64,000 nucleotides of DNA. Origin: Bradyrhizobium liaoningense. GTDB lineage: Bacteria > Pseudomonadota > Alphaproteobacteria > Rhizobiales > Xanthobacteraceae. The first letter of the stretch is position 1. Every line of letters starts with the position of its first letter. Positions 56,966 through 64,000 of this stretch are shown one piece after another. The DNA lies in the NCBI RefSeq assembly GCF_018130825.1, contig NZ_JAFCJS010000003.1, positions 496,001 to 560,000 of the forward strand, read 5' to 3'. A model generated the notes under the pieces. It saw nothing but the letters and a program-made list of their open reading frames with translations, ran no database searches and was not told the origin of the DNA. Both the position numbers and the translations under genes were made by a program.

Positions 56966-59900
56966 ATGACAAATTCAGCACCTGGTTTCACCACTTGCGG
57001 TGGCAACGCCGATGCGTTCACGCGCGTGTCGACCAGCGCAACCGGGGCGCAGGCGGATGGCGCGAGTGTCCAGGCCGTGTTCTCGCCCGACGGCACGAAA
57101 GTGGCGTTCGCATCCTATGCCGACAATCTGGTGCCCGGCGATACCAACGGTGCACCCGACGTCTTCGTGAAGGACCTTTCGACCGGGGCGATCACGCTCG
57201 TGTCGACCGATGCCAGCGGGGTTCAGCTGGGTGGCTACCAGCCGATTTTTTCGCCCGATGGCACCAAGTTGGCGTTCGCAGCGGGCGCCGACATCTTCGT
57301 GAAGGACCTGGCCACCGGTGCCCTCACGCGCGTGTCGACCAGTGCCAGTGGGGAGCAGGCGGACGGCTTCTCGACCACCAATCCAATATTCTCGCCTGAC
57401 GGCACCAAGGTTGCGTTCCTTTCCGATGCCGACAATCTCGTGCCTGATGATACCGACCACCTGCGCGACATCTTTATCAAGGACCTCACCACTGGCGCGA
57501 TAACGCTCATAGCGCCCAATCCATACAACGGAGGACCCGGCAACGGCGGCGATGAGAATGGCTTTACCTTCCCCCCCTCGTTCTCGCCCGATGGCACCAA
57601 GATCGTGTTCGGGTCGAATACAGGATTTGGCGACACCACCGAGATCTACATCAAGGATCTTGCCATCGGGACCACCACACTGGTGTCGGTCAGCGCCAGC
57701 GGCGCTCGCGGGGATCACGGCAGCTTCGACCCGGTGTTCTCGCCAGATGGCACCAAGGTGGCGTTCTATACCTTTGCCGAAACTCTTGTGCCGGGTAGTA
57801 ACAACAACCGAATCGGTAACATCGTCATTAAGGATCTGACCACAGGCGCGGTCACGCTGGTATCGACCGATGCCGACGGAATCCCGCAGAACAACGGCGA
57901 AGCCCAGAAACCTGTATTCTCGCCTGATGGCACCAAGATTGCGTTCTATTCCAGTGCCACCAATCTCGTGCCGGGTGGCCATGGCGATCAGGTCATCTTT
58001 GTGAAGGACCTGGTCACCGGCGCCATCACGGCCGTCTCGACCAATGGGGGCTTCCCGTGGGAATTCGGAGGCGGCAGCCGGCTTCCCGTATTCTCGCCTG
58101 ATGGCACCAAGGTGGCATTCGAGTCTTTAACCAGCATTCTGGTGCCGGGCGATACCAACAAAACCTACGACATCTTTGTGAGAGATCTTACTACGTCTTC
58201 CTTCACCGCAGCGAAGCTGACGGACAATGGCGCTGCCCATGTTTCGACATCGCAGGCGGGTTTCTTTGCCGGTACCGACAGGATCGCGGTGACACCGCAA
58301 GACGGCAATCTCGGCACACTCACGGCCACCGCCGACGCTGCCGATGGCAAGGTGACGTGGACCTATGATGTCTCTCATGCCAACATCGCTCCGCTCGCGG
58401 CCGGACAGACCCATACCGACATCTTCATCTTGGCCCTCGGCGGCTTCTACGGGGCACAGAGCGTCACCGTGACGCTGACCGGAATCGATGATGCGCCCGT
58501 GATCAGCTCGGGCACGACGGCAAGCTTCGCGGAGAATGGCTCTGGCGTCGCCTACCACATCGCGGCGACCGATGTGGACAGTCCCGCGCTGACCTACTCG
58601 CTGTCCGGCACTGACGCGGCTCTGTTCGACGTGTCGGCGACGGGCGATGTGACGTTCAAGTCCGCGCCCGACTTCGAGGCGCCGAAGGACGCGAATCACG
58701 ACAACGTCTATGACGTCACCGTCGCGGTCAGCGACGGGACAGAAATCACCACAAAGAACGTCGCGATCACGGTCACTGACGTGAATGACGCCAGCGGCGG
58801 CGTTCTGACTGTCACCGGCTCGACCGGCTTCACGTCGATTGACCGGGCCACGATCAATATCAGCGTGACCGGCAATTTGCACGAGACCGGCAGCGCCGGT
58901 GTGATCAGCAACAGCACGATCAGCAATCTCGGCTCGCTGAGCGAAACCCAGGCGATGCTCGCGTTCGTGAACGATACGATCGCCGGCGGTTCCCTCGGTG
59001 CGATCGTCGCCAATGGCGGCACCATCACCTTCGACAATGTGCATCTGGACGGGACGTCGCTGGATGCGACATCAGGCGGACTCATCGAATCCGTTGCAGG
59101 CAGCGGCAACAGCTTCAACAATGTGACGCTCAAGGCTGGTGCCGTGTTCGACGACGGCGCCGGAAGCGTTCTGAATGTCAGCGGCCTGCTGAACAACGGC
59201 GGCAGGATCGAGCTCTTCAATGCCGCGAAAGTCATCCTGACCGGCGACACCACGGTCATCGGCAATGGCGAGATCAAGCTCGATCCGGGCTCCCTAATCC
59301 TGAGCAGCGGTGGGCATCACACGCTCGACCTCGAAGGCGGCGCGATCGACGGCGCCGGCACCATCGGAAACGGCGATCACGGCCTCACTTTGGATATCGG
59401 CGTCTCCGGCATGCTCGAGGCGAACGGGTCCCAGCCGCTCAGCGTGAACACCGGCAATTCCGTCACCAGCAGCGGCCTGATCGAAGCCGTGCACGCCTCG
59501 CTCAATTTCGACGACGCCGTTTTCAACACCTTTGGAACGATCACCGCCGACCAGGGCGGTACGATCGATTTCGGGAATGGCCTGACCAATGGCGGCATCG
59601 TCAATGTGCACGCCGGCAGCGAGGTGGATGTCTCGGGCAATTTCGTCAACAACGGCACTGTCCTGGATAGCGGCGTGCTCAAGGTCGGCAATCTGGGCGG
59701 GGCTGGAGCCGTCAACGTCAACAACGGGACATTGGTGGTCACCGGCAATCTGGGCAGCAACGTCGTCCTGACGGGGACGGACACATTCGTGTTCGGGCCC
59801 AATGCCAAGCAAACGTCCGGTGTCATCTCGAACTATACGCCGGGCACAACGCTGGTGCTGGATGGCTTCGACGCCAAGGTGAACGTGGCCTTCGACCCTC

Positions 59901-60013
59901 AGACCAATATTTTGACGCTGACCGACGCGGATCATCATGCGATGGCGCTTCACCTCGCGCCCGGGTCCATGATCCCGCAGGCCCACGGTGCGGCGCCGGA
60001 TTTTCTCATCTAG
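56966..60013 (+). CDS. Large repeat protein: TolB-like propeller plus cadherin/VCBS-like and filamentous repeats (1015 aa)
   Basis: Residues about 15-440 are roughly eight copies of a propeller unit with FSPDGTKVAFxS and DIFVKDLxTGAITLVS elements (PD40/TolB type). Residues 440-610 carry VCBS/cadherin-like domains (DAPVISSGTTASFAENGSGV, TYSLSGTDAALFDVSATGDV, NVAITVTDVND). The rest is Gly/Asn-rich beta-helix-like sequence (GGTITFDNVHLDGTSL, NNGTVLDSGVLKVGNL). No Sec signal is seen, so type I secretion is likely, though no RTX nonapeptides are evident. Probably a surface or secreted adhesin. The start at 56966 is set by GGAGG. Confidence 0.8.
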   Translation: MTNSAPGFTTCGGNADAFTRVSTSATGAQADGASVQAVFSPDGTKVAFASYADNLVPGDTNGAPDVFVKDLSTGAITLVSTDASGVQLGGYQPIFSPDGTKLAFAAGADIFVKDLATGALTRVSTSASGEQADGFSTTNPIFSPDGTKVAFLSDADNLVPDDTDHLRDIFIKDLTTGAITLIAPNPYNGGPGNGGDENGFTFPPSFSPDGTKIVFGSNTGFGDTTEIYIKDLAIGTTTLVSVSASGARGDHGSFDPVFSPDGTKVAFYTFAETLVPGSNNNRIGNIVIKDLTTGAVTLVSTDADGIPQNNGEAQKPVFSPDGTKIAFYSSATNLVPGGHGDQVIFVKDLVTGAITAVSTNGGFPWEFGGGSRLPVFSPDGTKVAFESLTSILVPGDTNKTYDIFVRDLTTSSFTAAKLTDNGAAHVSTSQAGFFAGTDRIAVTPQDGNLGTLTATADAADGKVTWTYDVSHANIAPLAAGQTHTDIFILALGGFYGAQSVTVTLTGIDDAPVISSGTTASFAENGSGVAYHIAATDVDSPALTYSLSGTDAALFDVSATGDVTFKSAPDFEAPKDANHDNVYDVTVAVSDGTEITTKNVAITVTDVNDASGGVLTVTGSTGFTSIDRATINISVTGNLHETGSAGVISNSTISNLGSLSETQAMLAFVNDTIAGGSLGAIVANGGTITFDNVHLDGTSLDATSGGLIESVAGSGNSFNNVTLKAGAVFDDGAGSVLNVSGLLNNGGRIELFNAAKVILTGDTTVIGNGEIKLDPGSLILSSGGHHTLDLEGGAIDGAGTIGNGDHGLTLDIGVSGMLEANGSQPLSVNTGNSVTSSGLIEAVHASLNFDDAVFNTFGTITADQGGTIDFGNGLTNGGIVNVHAGSEVDVSGNFVNNGTVLDSGVLKVGNLGGAGAVNVNNGTLVVTGNLGSNVVLTGTDTFVFGPNAKQTSGVISNYTPGTTLVLDGFDAKVNVAFDPQTNILTLTDADHHAMALHLAPGSMIPQAHGAAPDFLI

Positions 60014-60195
60014 CGAATTTCCCCGGGGACACCCTGCCGAGCCCGCCATGTCCTGGCGGGCTCTGGCAAGATTCCAGAGAATTTGCCGCGCAAAGATTCT
60101 AATATATTAGCTCCTCGTTCCCGGCACGCGCGGCTCGCCCGGCTTAAGCTTCTGTTGCCCCGATGGGTGCGGTCCTCGTATCGGGAAATGTTCGG

Positions 60196-60786
60196 ATGAC
60201 AGCCATGGACCAGCAGAAACTCGACCGCGCGATCGGTCGTCGCTTGAAGACCTTGAGGACGCAGGCGGGCATGACGTTGAACGAACTCGCAGGCCGCTCC
60301 GGTGTCAGCCGGGCCATGATCGGGCGGGTGGAGCGGGCGCAGAGCAGCGCGACGGCGGCGCTGCTCAACAAGCTCTGCGCGGCGCTCGACGTTACGCTCA
60401 GCGACGTCGTCGCGCTCGCGGAGAAGCCGCCGGAGCGCCTGATGCGGCTCGCCGACCAGCCGCATTGGCGCGATCCCGACAGCGGCTACCGCCGGCGTCA
60501 TGCCTCGCCGCCGGATGCGGCGAGCGGCCTCGAGATCATCGTCGTCGACCTGCCCGCCGGCGCGCGCGTCTCCTACAGTCCTTGGGGCCGCAACGCCTTC
60601 ACCCAGCAGCTCCTGATGCTGGAGGGCGCGGTCTGCGTGCATATCGACGCCAAGACGGTGCGCCTGCGCGACGGCGACTGTCTCGACTTCGACGTGATGC
60701 GCGCGGTGACCTTCGAGAACGAAACCAGGCAGGACGCGCGCTACGTCATCATCACGCGGCGCGGCACCTCTTACGGGAAGATGTGA
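60196..60786 (+). CDS. XRE-family regulator with C-terminal cupin domain
   Basis: About 196 residues: helix-turn-helix in LKTLRTQAGMTLNELAGRSG and VSRAMIGRVERAQSSATAAL, then a cupin barrel with LEIIVVDLPAGARVSYSPWG and QLLMLEGAVCVHIDAKTVRL. Such regulators sense small ligands and often control amino-acid or polyamine genes. The stop and the next ATG share one base (TGATG), so it forms an operon with two acetyltransferase genes. Alternative start at 60205. Confidence 0.88.
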   Translation: MTAMDQQKLDRAIGRRLKTLRTQAGMTLNELAGRSGVSRAMIGRVERAQSSATAALLNKLCAALDVTLSDVVALAEKPPERLMRLADQPHWRDPDSGYRRRHASPPDAASGLEIIVVDLPAGARVSYSPWGRNAFTQQLLMLEGAVCVHIDAKTVRLRDGDCLDFDVMRAVTFENETRQDARYVIITRRGTSYGKM

Positions 60787-61298
60787 TGCCGCTGATCGTG
60801 CGGGACGCCACGCTGGAGGACGCCGCGGATATCCTCGCGATCTATAATCATGCTGCGCTCAACACCACGGCGGTGTGGACCGACGGTCCGGCCGATCTCG
60901 CCTCGCGGCGCGCGTGGATGGGTGCACGGCAGGAGGCCGGCTATCCCGTGCTGGTCGCGATGAAGGGCCGGGACGTCGTCGGCTTCGCCTCGTTCGGCGA
61001 CTTCCGCCCCTTTCCCGGCTATCGCCATACCGTCGAGAACTCGGTCTACGTCGGTGAGCGGCATCATCGGCTCGGCGTCGGCCGCTGCTTGATGGCAACG
61101 CTGATAGAGCGCGCCACTGCGCTGAACAAGCACGCCATGATCGCCGGCATCGAGGCTGCCAACGCCGCCTCGATTGCCTTGCACGCCTCGCTCGGCTTCG
61201 CCGAGGTCGGTCGCATGCCGGAGGTCGGCTGCAAGTTCGGCCGCTGGCTCGATCTCGTCTTCATGCAGAAGCAGCTTGCAAGCGGAGTGCGGCCGTGA
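60786..61298 (+). CDS. GNAT acetyltransferase, phosphinothricin/methionine-sulfone type
   Basis: 170 residues: LIVRDATLEDAADILAIYNH, the substrate-loop TTAVWTDGPADLASRRAWM, GFASFGDFRPFPGYRHTVEN and the acetyl-CoA signature RHHRLGVGRCLMATLIERA. This subgroup acetylates phosphinothricin, methionine sulfone or related amino-acid analogues. Coupled to the XRE-cupin regulator upstream and overlapping the next gene by four bases. Confidence 0.88.
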   Translation: MPLIVRDATLEDAADILAIYNHAALNTTAVWTDGPADLASRRAWMGARQEAGYPVLVAMKGRDVVGFASFGDFRPFPGYRHTVENSVYVGERHHRLGVGRCLMATLIERATALNKHAMIAGIEAANAASIALHASLGFAEVGRMPEVGCKFGRWLDLVFMQKQLASGVRP

Positions 61299-61765
61299 CG
61301 ATAGAGATCCGCGCCGGCGACACCTTCGATCCGCGCGTCATCGCGCTGCTCGATTATCACGTCACGGCCGCGCGGGCGCAGACCGCGCCGGGCAGCGCGC
61401 ATGCGCTTGATCTCGCGGGCCTTCGCGCGCGCGACGTCGCGTTCTGGACCGGCTGGGACGGCGAGACGCTGGTCGCCACCGGCGCGCTGAAGACGCTTTC
61501 GCCTGGTCACGGCGAGGTCAAGTCGATGCATACGCTGCAGACCGAGCGCCGGCGCGGTTTTGGCGGCCAGATGCTTCGCCACATCATCGCGGAGGCCCGC
61601 GGGCGCGGGCTGCAGCGGCTCAGCCTCGAGACCGGTTCGTGGGATTATTTCAAGCCGGCGCATGCGCTCTATCAGGCGCACGGTTTTGTGCTCTGCGGCC
61701 CGTTCGAGGGCTATGTCGAGGATCCCAACAGCCTGTTCCTGATGTTGGATCTGACCGGCGGCTAG
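61295..61765 (+). CDS. GNAT-family acetyltransferase
   Basis: 156 residues from a GTG that overlaps the upstream stop: TIEIRAGDTFDPRVIALLDY, VKSMHTLQTERRRGFGGQML with the CoA-binding R-x-x-G-x-G pattern, GLQRLSLETGSWDYFKPAHA and YQAHGFVLCGPFEGYVEDPN. Similar to the YsnE/PatZ-type small acetyltransferases. Substrate unknown. Confidence 0.88.
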   Translation: MTIEIRAGDTFDPRVIALLDYHVTAARAQTAPGSAHALDLAGLRARDVAFWTGWDGETLVATGALKTLSPGHGEVKSMHTLQTERRRGFGGQMLRHIIAEARGRGLQRLSLETGSWDYFKPAHALYQAHGFVLCGPFEGYVEDPNSLFLMLDLTGG

Positions 61766-61855
61766 CCGCGGCCCGGCTCAACCCGGGCTCGAAAATGCCC
61801 TGCCGCCCCTCAAAATGAGTTGCGTACCTCAAAACGCCTCTGCTAGCCTTCAGCC

Positions 61856-62911
61856 ATGGCCGACACGCTGACCACCGCCGCGCTGACGCTGAAGGACATC
61901 GCCCGCGAGGCGGGGGTGAGCCTGGCAACAGTCGATCGCGTGCTGCACAACCGCCCGGGCGTACGGCCGGACACGGTCCGGCGCGTCAGGGAGGCGATCG
62001 AGCGCAATTCATTCCAGCCGCATGTGGCGGCCGCCGAGCTCGCGCGCGGCCGCGCCCGCCGCTTTGCCTTCGTGATGCCGTCGGGGCCGAACCCGTTCAT
62101 GCAGCAGATCGAGGCCTATCTCGGCGAGATGTCAGGCTGGCTCTCGGCGCGCCGGCTCAATGTCGAGATGGTCGCCACCGACGTGTTCGACGCCTCCGTG
62201 CTGGCCGCCTCGCTGGAGGCGCTGTCCGGCGATTACGACGGCGTCGCCGTGGTGGCGCTGGATCACCCCACCGTTCGCGCCGCCATCAATGATCTGGTCG
62301 ATGCCGGCACCAGGGTCGTGACACTGGTCTCGGACGTGCCGTCCTCGCGCCGCCACCATTATGTCGGCATCGACAACATCGCCGCGGGACGCACCGCCGG
62401 CGCGCTGGTCGGGCGGCTGGTCGGCGGCCGCTCCGGCAAGGTTGCCGTCGTCGCGGGTTCGCAAGGGCTGCGCGACCATGCCGAGCGCATCTTCGGCTTC
62501 AACCAGGTGATGGCTAGCGAATTCCCTGACCTCAGCGTGCTGCCGGTGCTGGAAGGGCGCGACGAGGACGAGCGCTCGGAGCAGCTGCTGGCCCGGCTGT
62601 TGGGCAGGCATGCTGACATTGTCGGCCTTTATAACGTCGGCGCCGGCACGCAGGGTGTCGCCCAAGCGTTGAACAACAAAGCGTTGAGCGAGGCCGGCCG
62701 CGACAAGGTCGTGTTTGTCGGGCACGACGTCACCGCGCTGACGCGCCGGCTGCTGCTGCAGGGTGTGATGGATGCCGCGATCTCGCAGAATCCGGGACAT
62801 GAGGCGCGCGCCGCAGTGCGCGTGCTGCTCGCGCTCGCCCGCGGCGAGCCGATCCTGCGCGAACAGGAGAAGATCAGGATCGACATCGTGATGCGGGACA
62901 ATCTGCCCTAG
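61856..62911 (+). CDS. LacI-family transcriptional regulator
   Basis: 351 residues. The helix-turn-helix LTLKDIAREAGVSLATVDRV with LHNRPGVRPDTVRRVREAI is followed by a periplasmic-binding-fold sensor: FAFVMPSGPNPFMQQIEAYL, VGIDNIAAGRTAGALVGRLV and VVFVGHDVTALTRRLLLQGV. This subgroup (with the long sugar-binding domain) regulates sugar or sugar-alcohol uptake. The sugar kinase at 62994 on the same strand is the probable target. Confidence 0.92.
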   Translation: MADTLTTAALTLKDIAREAGVSLATVDRVLHNRPGVRPDTVRRVREAIERNSFQPHVAAAELARGRARRFAFVMPSGPNPFMQQIEAYLGEMSGWLSARRLNVEMVATDVFDASVLAASLEALSGDYDGVAVVALDHPTVRAAINDLVDAGTRVVTLVSDVPSSRRHHYVGIDNIAAGRTAGALVGRLVGGRSGKVAVVAGSQGLRDHAERIFGFNQVMASEFPDLSVLPVLEGRDEDERSEQLLARLLGRHADIVGLYNVGAGTQGVAQALNNKALSEAGRDKVVFVGHDVTALTRRLLLQGVMDAAISQNPGHEARAAVRVLLALARGEPILREQEKIRIDIVMRDNLP

Positions 62912-62993
62912 CGGCAGGTCGATCTGGAAACGGCCCGTTGCGGGGAAGGCGACATCAAGCTCGCGCACCGCGGCGGAAGAAGGGGAGGATGGC

Positions 62994-64000
62994 GTGTATC
63001 TCGGACTGGACATCGGCACGTCCGGTGTGAAGGCGGTTCTCGTGAACGAAGCCGGCGCGGTGGTCGCGACGGCGGCGCGCGAGCTCGCGCTGTCGCATCC
63101 GGCGCCGCTGTGGTCCGAGCAGGATCCCGACGCCTGGGTCGCGGGCGCGATCGGCGCGGTCGACGATCTCGCAAGCCATCATCCGCGCGAGGTGGCGCGG
63201 GTTGCCGGCATCGGCCTGTCGGGCCAGATGCATGGCGCGACGCTGCTCGGCGAGGACGGGCGCCCGCTGCGTCCCGCGATCCTCTGGAACGACGGCCGTT
63301 CGCAGGCCGAATGCGCCATGCTGGAGCGGCGCTGTCCGTCGCTGCACGCGATCGCCGGCAATCTGGCGATGCCCGGCTTCACCGCGCCAAAGCTGTTTTG
63401 GGTCGCGCGGCACGAGCCGGAGATCTTCAAGCGCGTCGCCAAGGTGCTGCTGCCCAAGGCCTATGTCCGCTACCGGCTGACCGGCGAGATGGTCGAGGAC
63501 ATGTCGGATGCGGCCGGTACGCTGTGGCTCGATGTCGGCCAGCGCCGCTGGTCGGCCCTGCTGCTGCATGCGACCGGCCTCGATCTCCACCACATGCCGC
63601 GCCTCGTCGAGGGCAGCGCAGTGAGCGCCGTGCTCGCGCCGGAATATGCGCAGCGTTGGGGCATGGCGAAGGACGTCGTGGTGGCCGGCGGCGCCGGCGA
63701 CAACGCGGCGAGCGCGATCGGGCTTGGCGCGATTGCGCCTGGTGATGCCTTCCTCTCGCTCGGCACCTCCGGCGTGGTGTTTCGTGTCACCGATCGCTTT
63801 GCGCCGGCGCCGGCGTCAGCGGTGCATGCCTTCTGCCACGCGCTGCCCGGCCTCTGGCACCAGATGGGCGTGATGCTGTCGGCGGCGGCCTCGCTCGCCT
63901 GGTTGTCCGATGTCATGGAGACGCCGGCGGCCACGCTTCTCGCGCCGCTCGGCGAGCGCGTCGATGGGCCGAGCCCGATCAAATTCCTGCCCTATCTCGA
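62994..64000 (+). CDS. xylB: Xylulokinase-type FGGY sugar kinase, 3' end outside window
   Basis: Phosphorylates D-xylulose or a related ketose. About 335 residues are visible from the GTG at 62994, behind GGGGAGG. The ATP site is YLGLDIGTSGVKAVLVNEAG. SGQMHGATLLGEDGRPLRPA, followed by ILWNDGRS, is the xylulokinase signature. GGAGDNAASAIGLGAIAPGD is the second domain core. The gene continues beyond the window. Placement beside a LacI regulator fits a pentose or polyol catabolic operon; the exact sugar is not provable here. Confidence 0.9.
   Translation, partial: MYLGLDIGTSGVKAVLVNEAGAVVATAARELALSHPAPLWSEQDPDAWVAGAIGAVDDLASHHPREVARVAGIGLSGQMHGATLLGEDGRPLRPAILWNDGRSQAECAMLERRCPSLHAIAGNLAMPGFTAPKLFWVARHEPEIFKRVAKVLLPKAYVRYRLTGEMVEDMSDAAGTLWLDVGQRRWSALLLHATGLDLHHMPRLVEGSAVSAVLAPEYAQRWGMAKDVVVAGGAGDNAASAIGLGAIAPGDAFLSLGTSGVVFRVTDRFAPAPASAVHAFCHALPGLWHQMGVMLSAAASLAWLSDVMETPAATLLAPLGERVDGPSPIKFLPYL

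Overview
The window looks like chromosome of a Bradyrhizobium-type alphaproteobacterium (Nitrobacteraceae). The reasons are the many small heat-shock genes preceded by ROSE-type RNA thermometers, an rpoH under a ROSE leader, two groEL genes, and the dispersed palindromic repeats typical of this group (46.2-46.8, 51.1, 51.6 and 52.95 kb). This assignment rests on gene content and remembered family features, not on a search.

Region 1 (1-31 kb) is a protein-quality-control and stress island. It holds five small heat-shock protein genes (four of the ROSE-controlled 'WRSTxGFD' class, one of the classical IbpA/HspH class) and a degraded sixth. It also carries an FtsH protease, RpoH, GroES-GroEL, a DegP/HtrA protease, a GreA-like factor, an NDUFS4-like protein, a MarC-like membrane protein and an MFS carrier. 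A KaiC-like ATPase overlaps a hybrid histidine kinase. A tightly overlapping operon encodes a small protein, a GT4 glycosyltransferase, a sigma factor and a release-factor-like protein. A second groEL follows a decayed groES. Many small proteins, duplications and broken copies show that the island has been repeatedly rearranged. Expression would combine CTTGAA-type heat-shock promoters, RNA thermometers that free the ribosome site on warming, and RpoH made inside the island.

Region 2 (31-39.6 kb) is accessory cargo: a truncated cysteine desulfurase with a ribbon-helix-helix gene, tandem Cys-rich paralogues, a frameshifted zinc-ribbon gene and a metallophosphoesterase. It ends in an unusual cluster of an XRE regulator, two paralogous TnsA-like proteins that lack the expected catalytic residues, and a soluble-looking FtsH-like AAA+ zinc protease. 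This cluster is the best candidate for an undescribed system.

Region 3 (39.6-46.2 kb) is a complete Tn7-type transposition operon, tnsA-tnsB-tnsC-tniQ, with the expected catalytic motifs and 3-nt gaps or 4-nt overlaps. No Cas genes or CRISPR array are visible. Terminal repeats could not be fixed by eye, so whether the element covers only about 6 kb or also carries regions 2 and 1 is open.

Region 4 (46.2-64 kb) reads as ordinary, visibly more GC-rich core chromosome: a PAS protein, a MATE exporter, secreted small proteins, SRPBCC and VOC proteins, an AraC regulator, Ogt, tRNA-Gly(CCC), a DsrE/TAXI/VasI-like cluster, a large propeller-repeat surface protein, an XRE-cupin/GNAT/GNAT operon, and a LacI regulator beside a xylulokinase-type sugar kinase cut by the window end.
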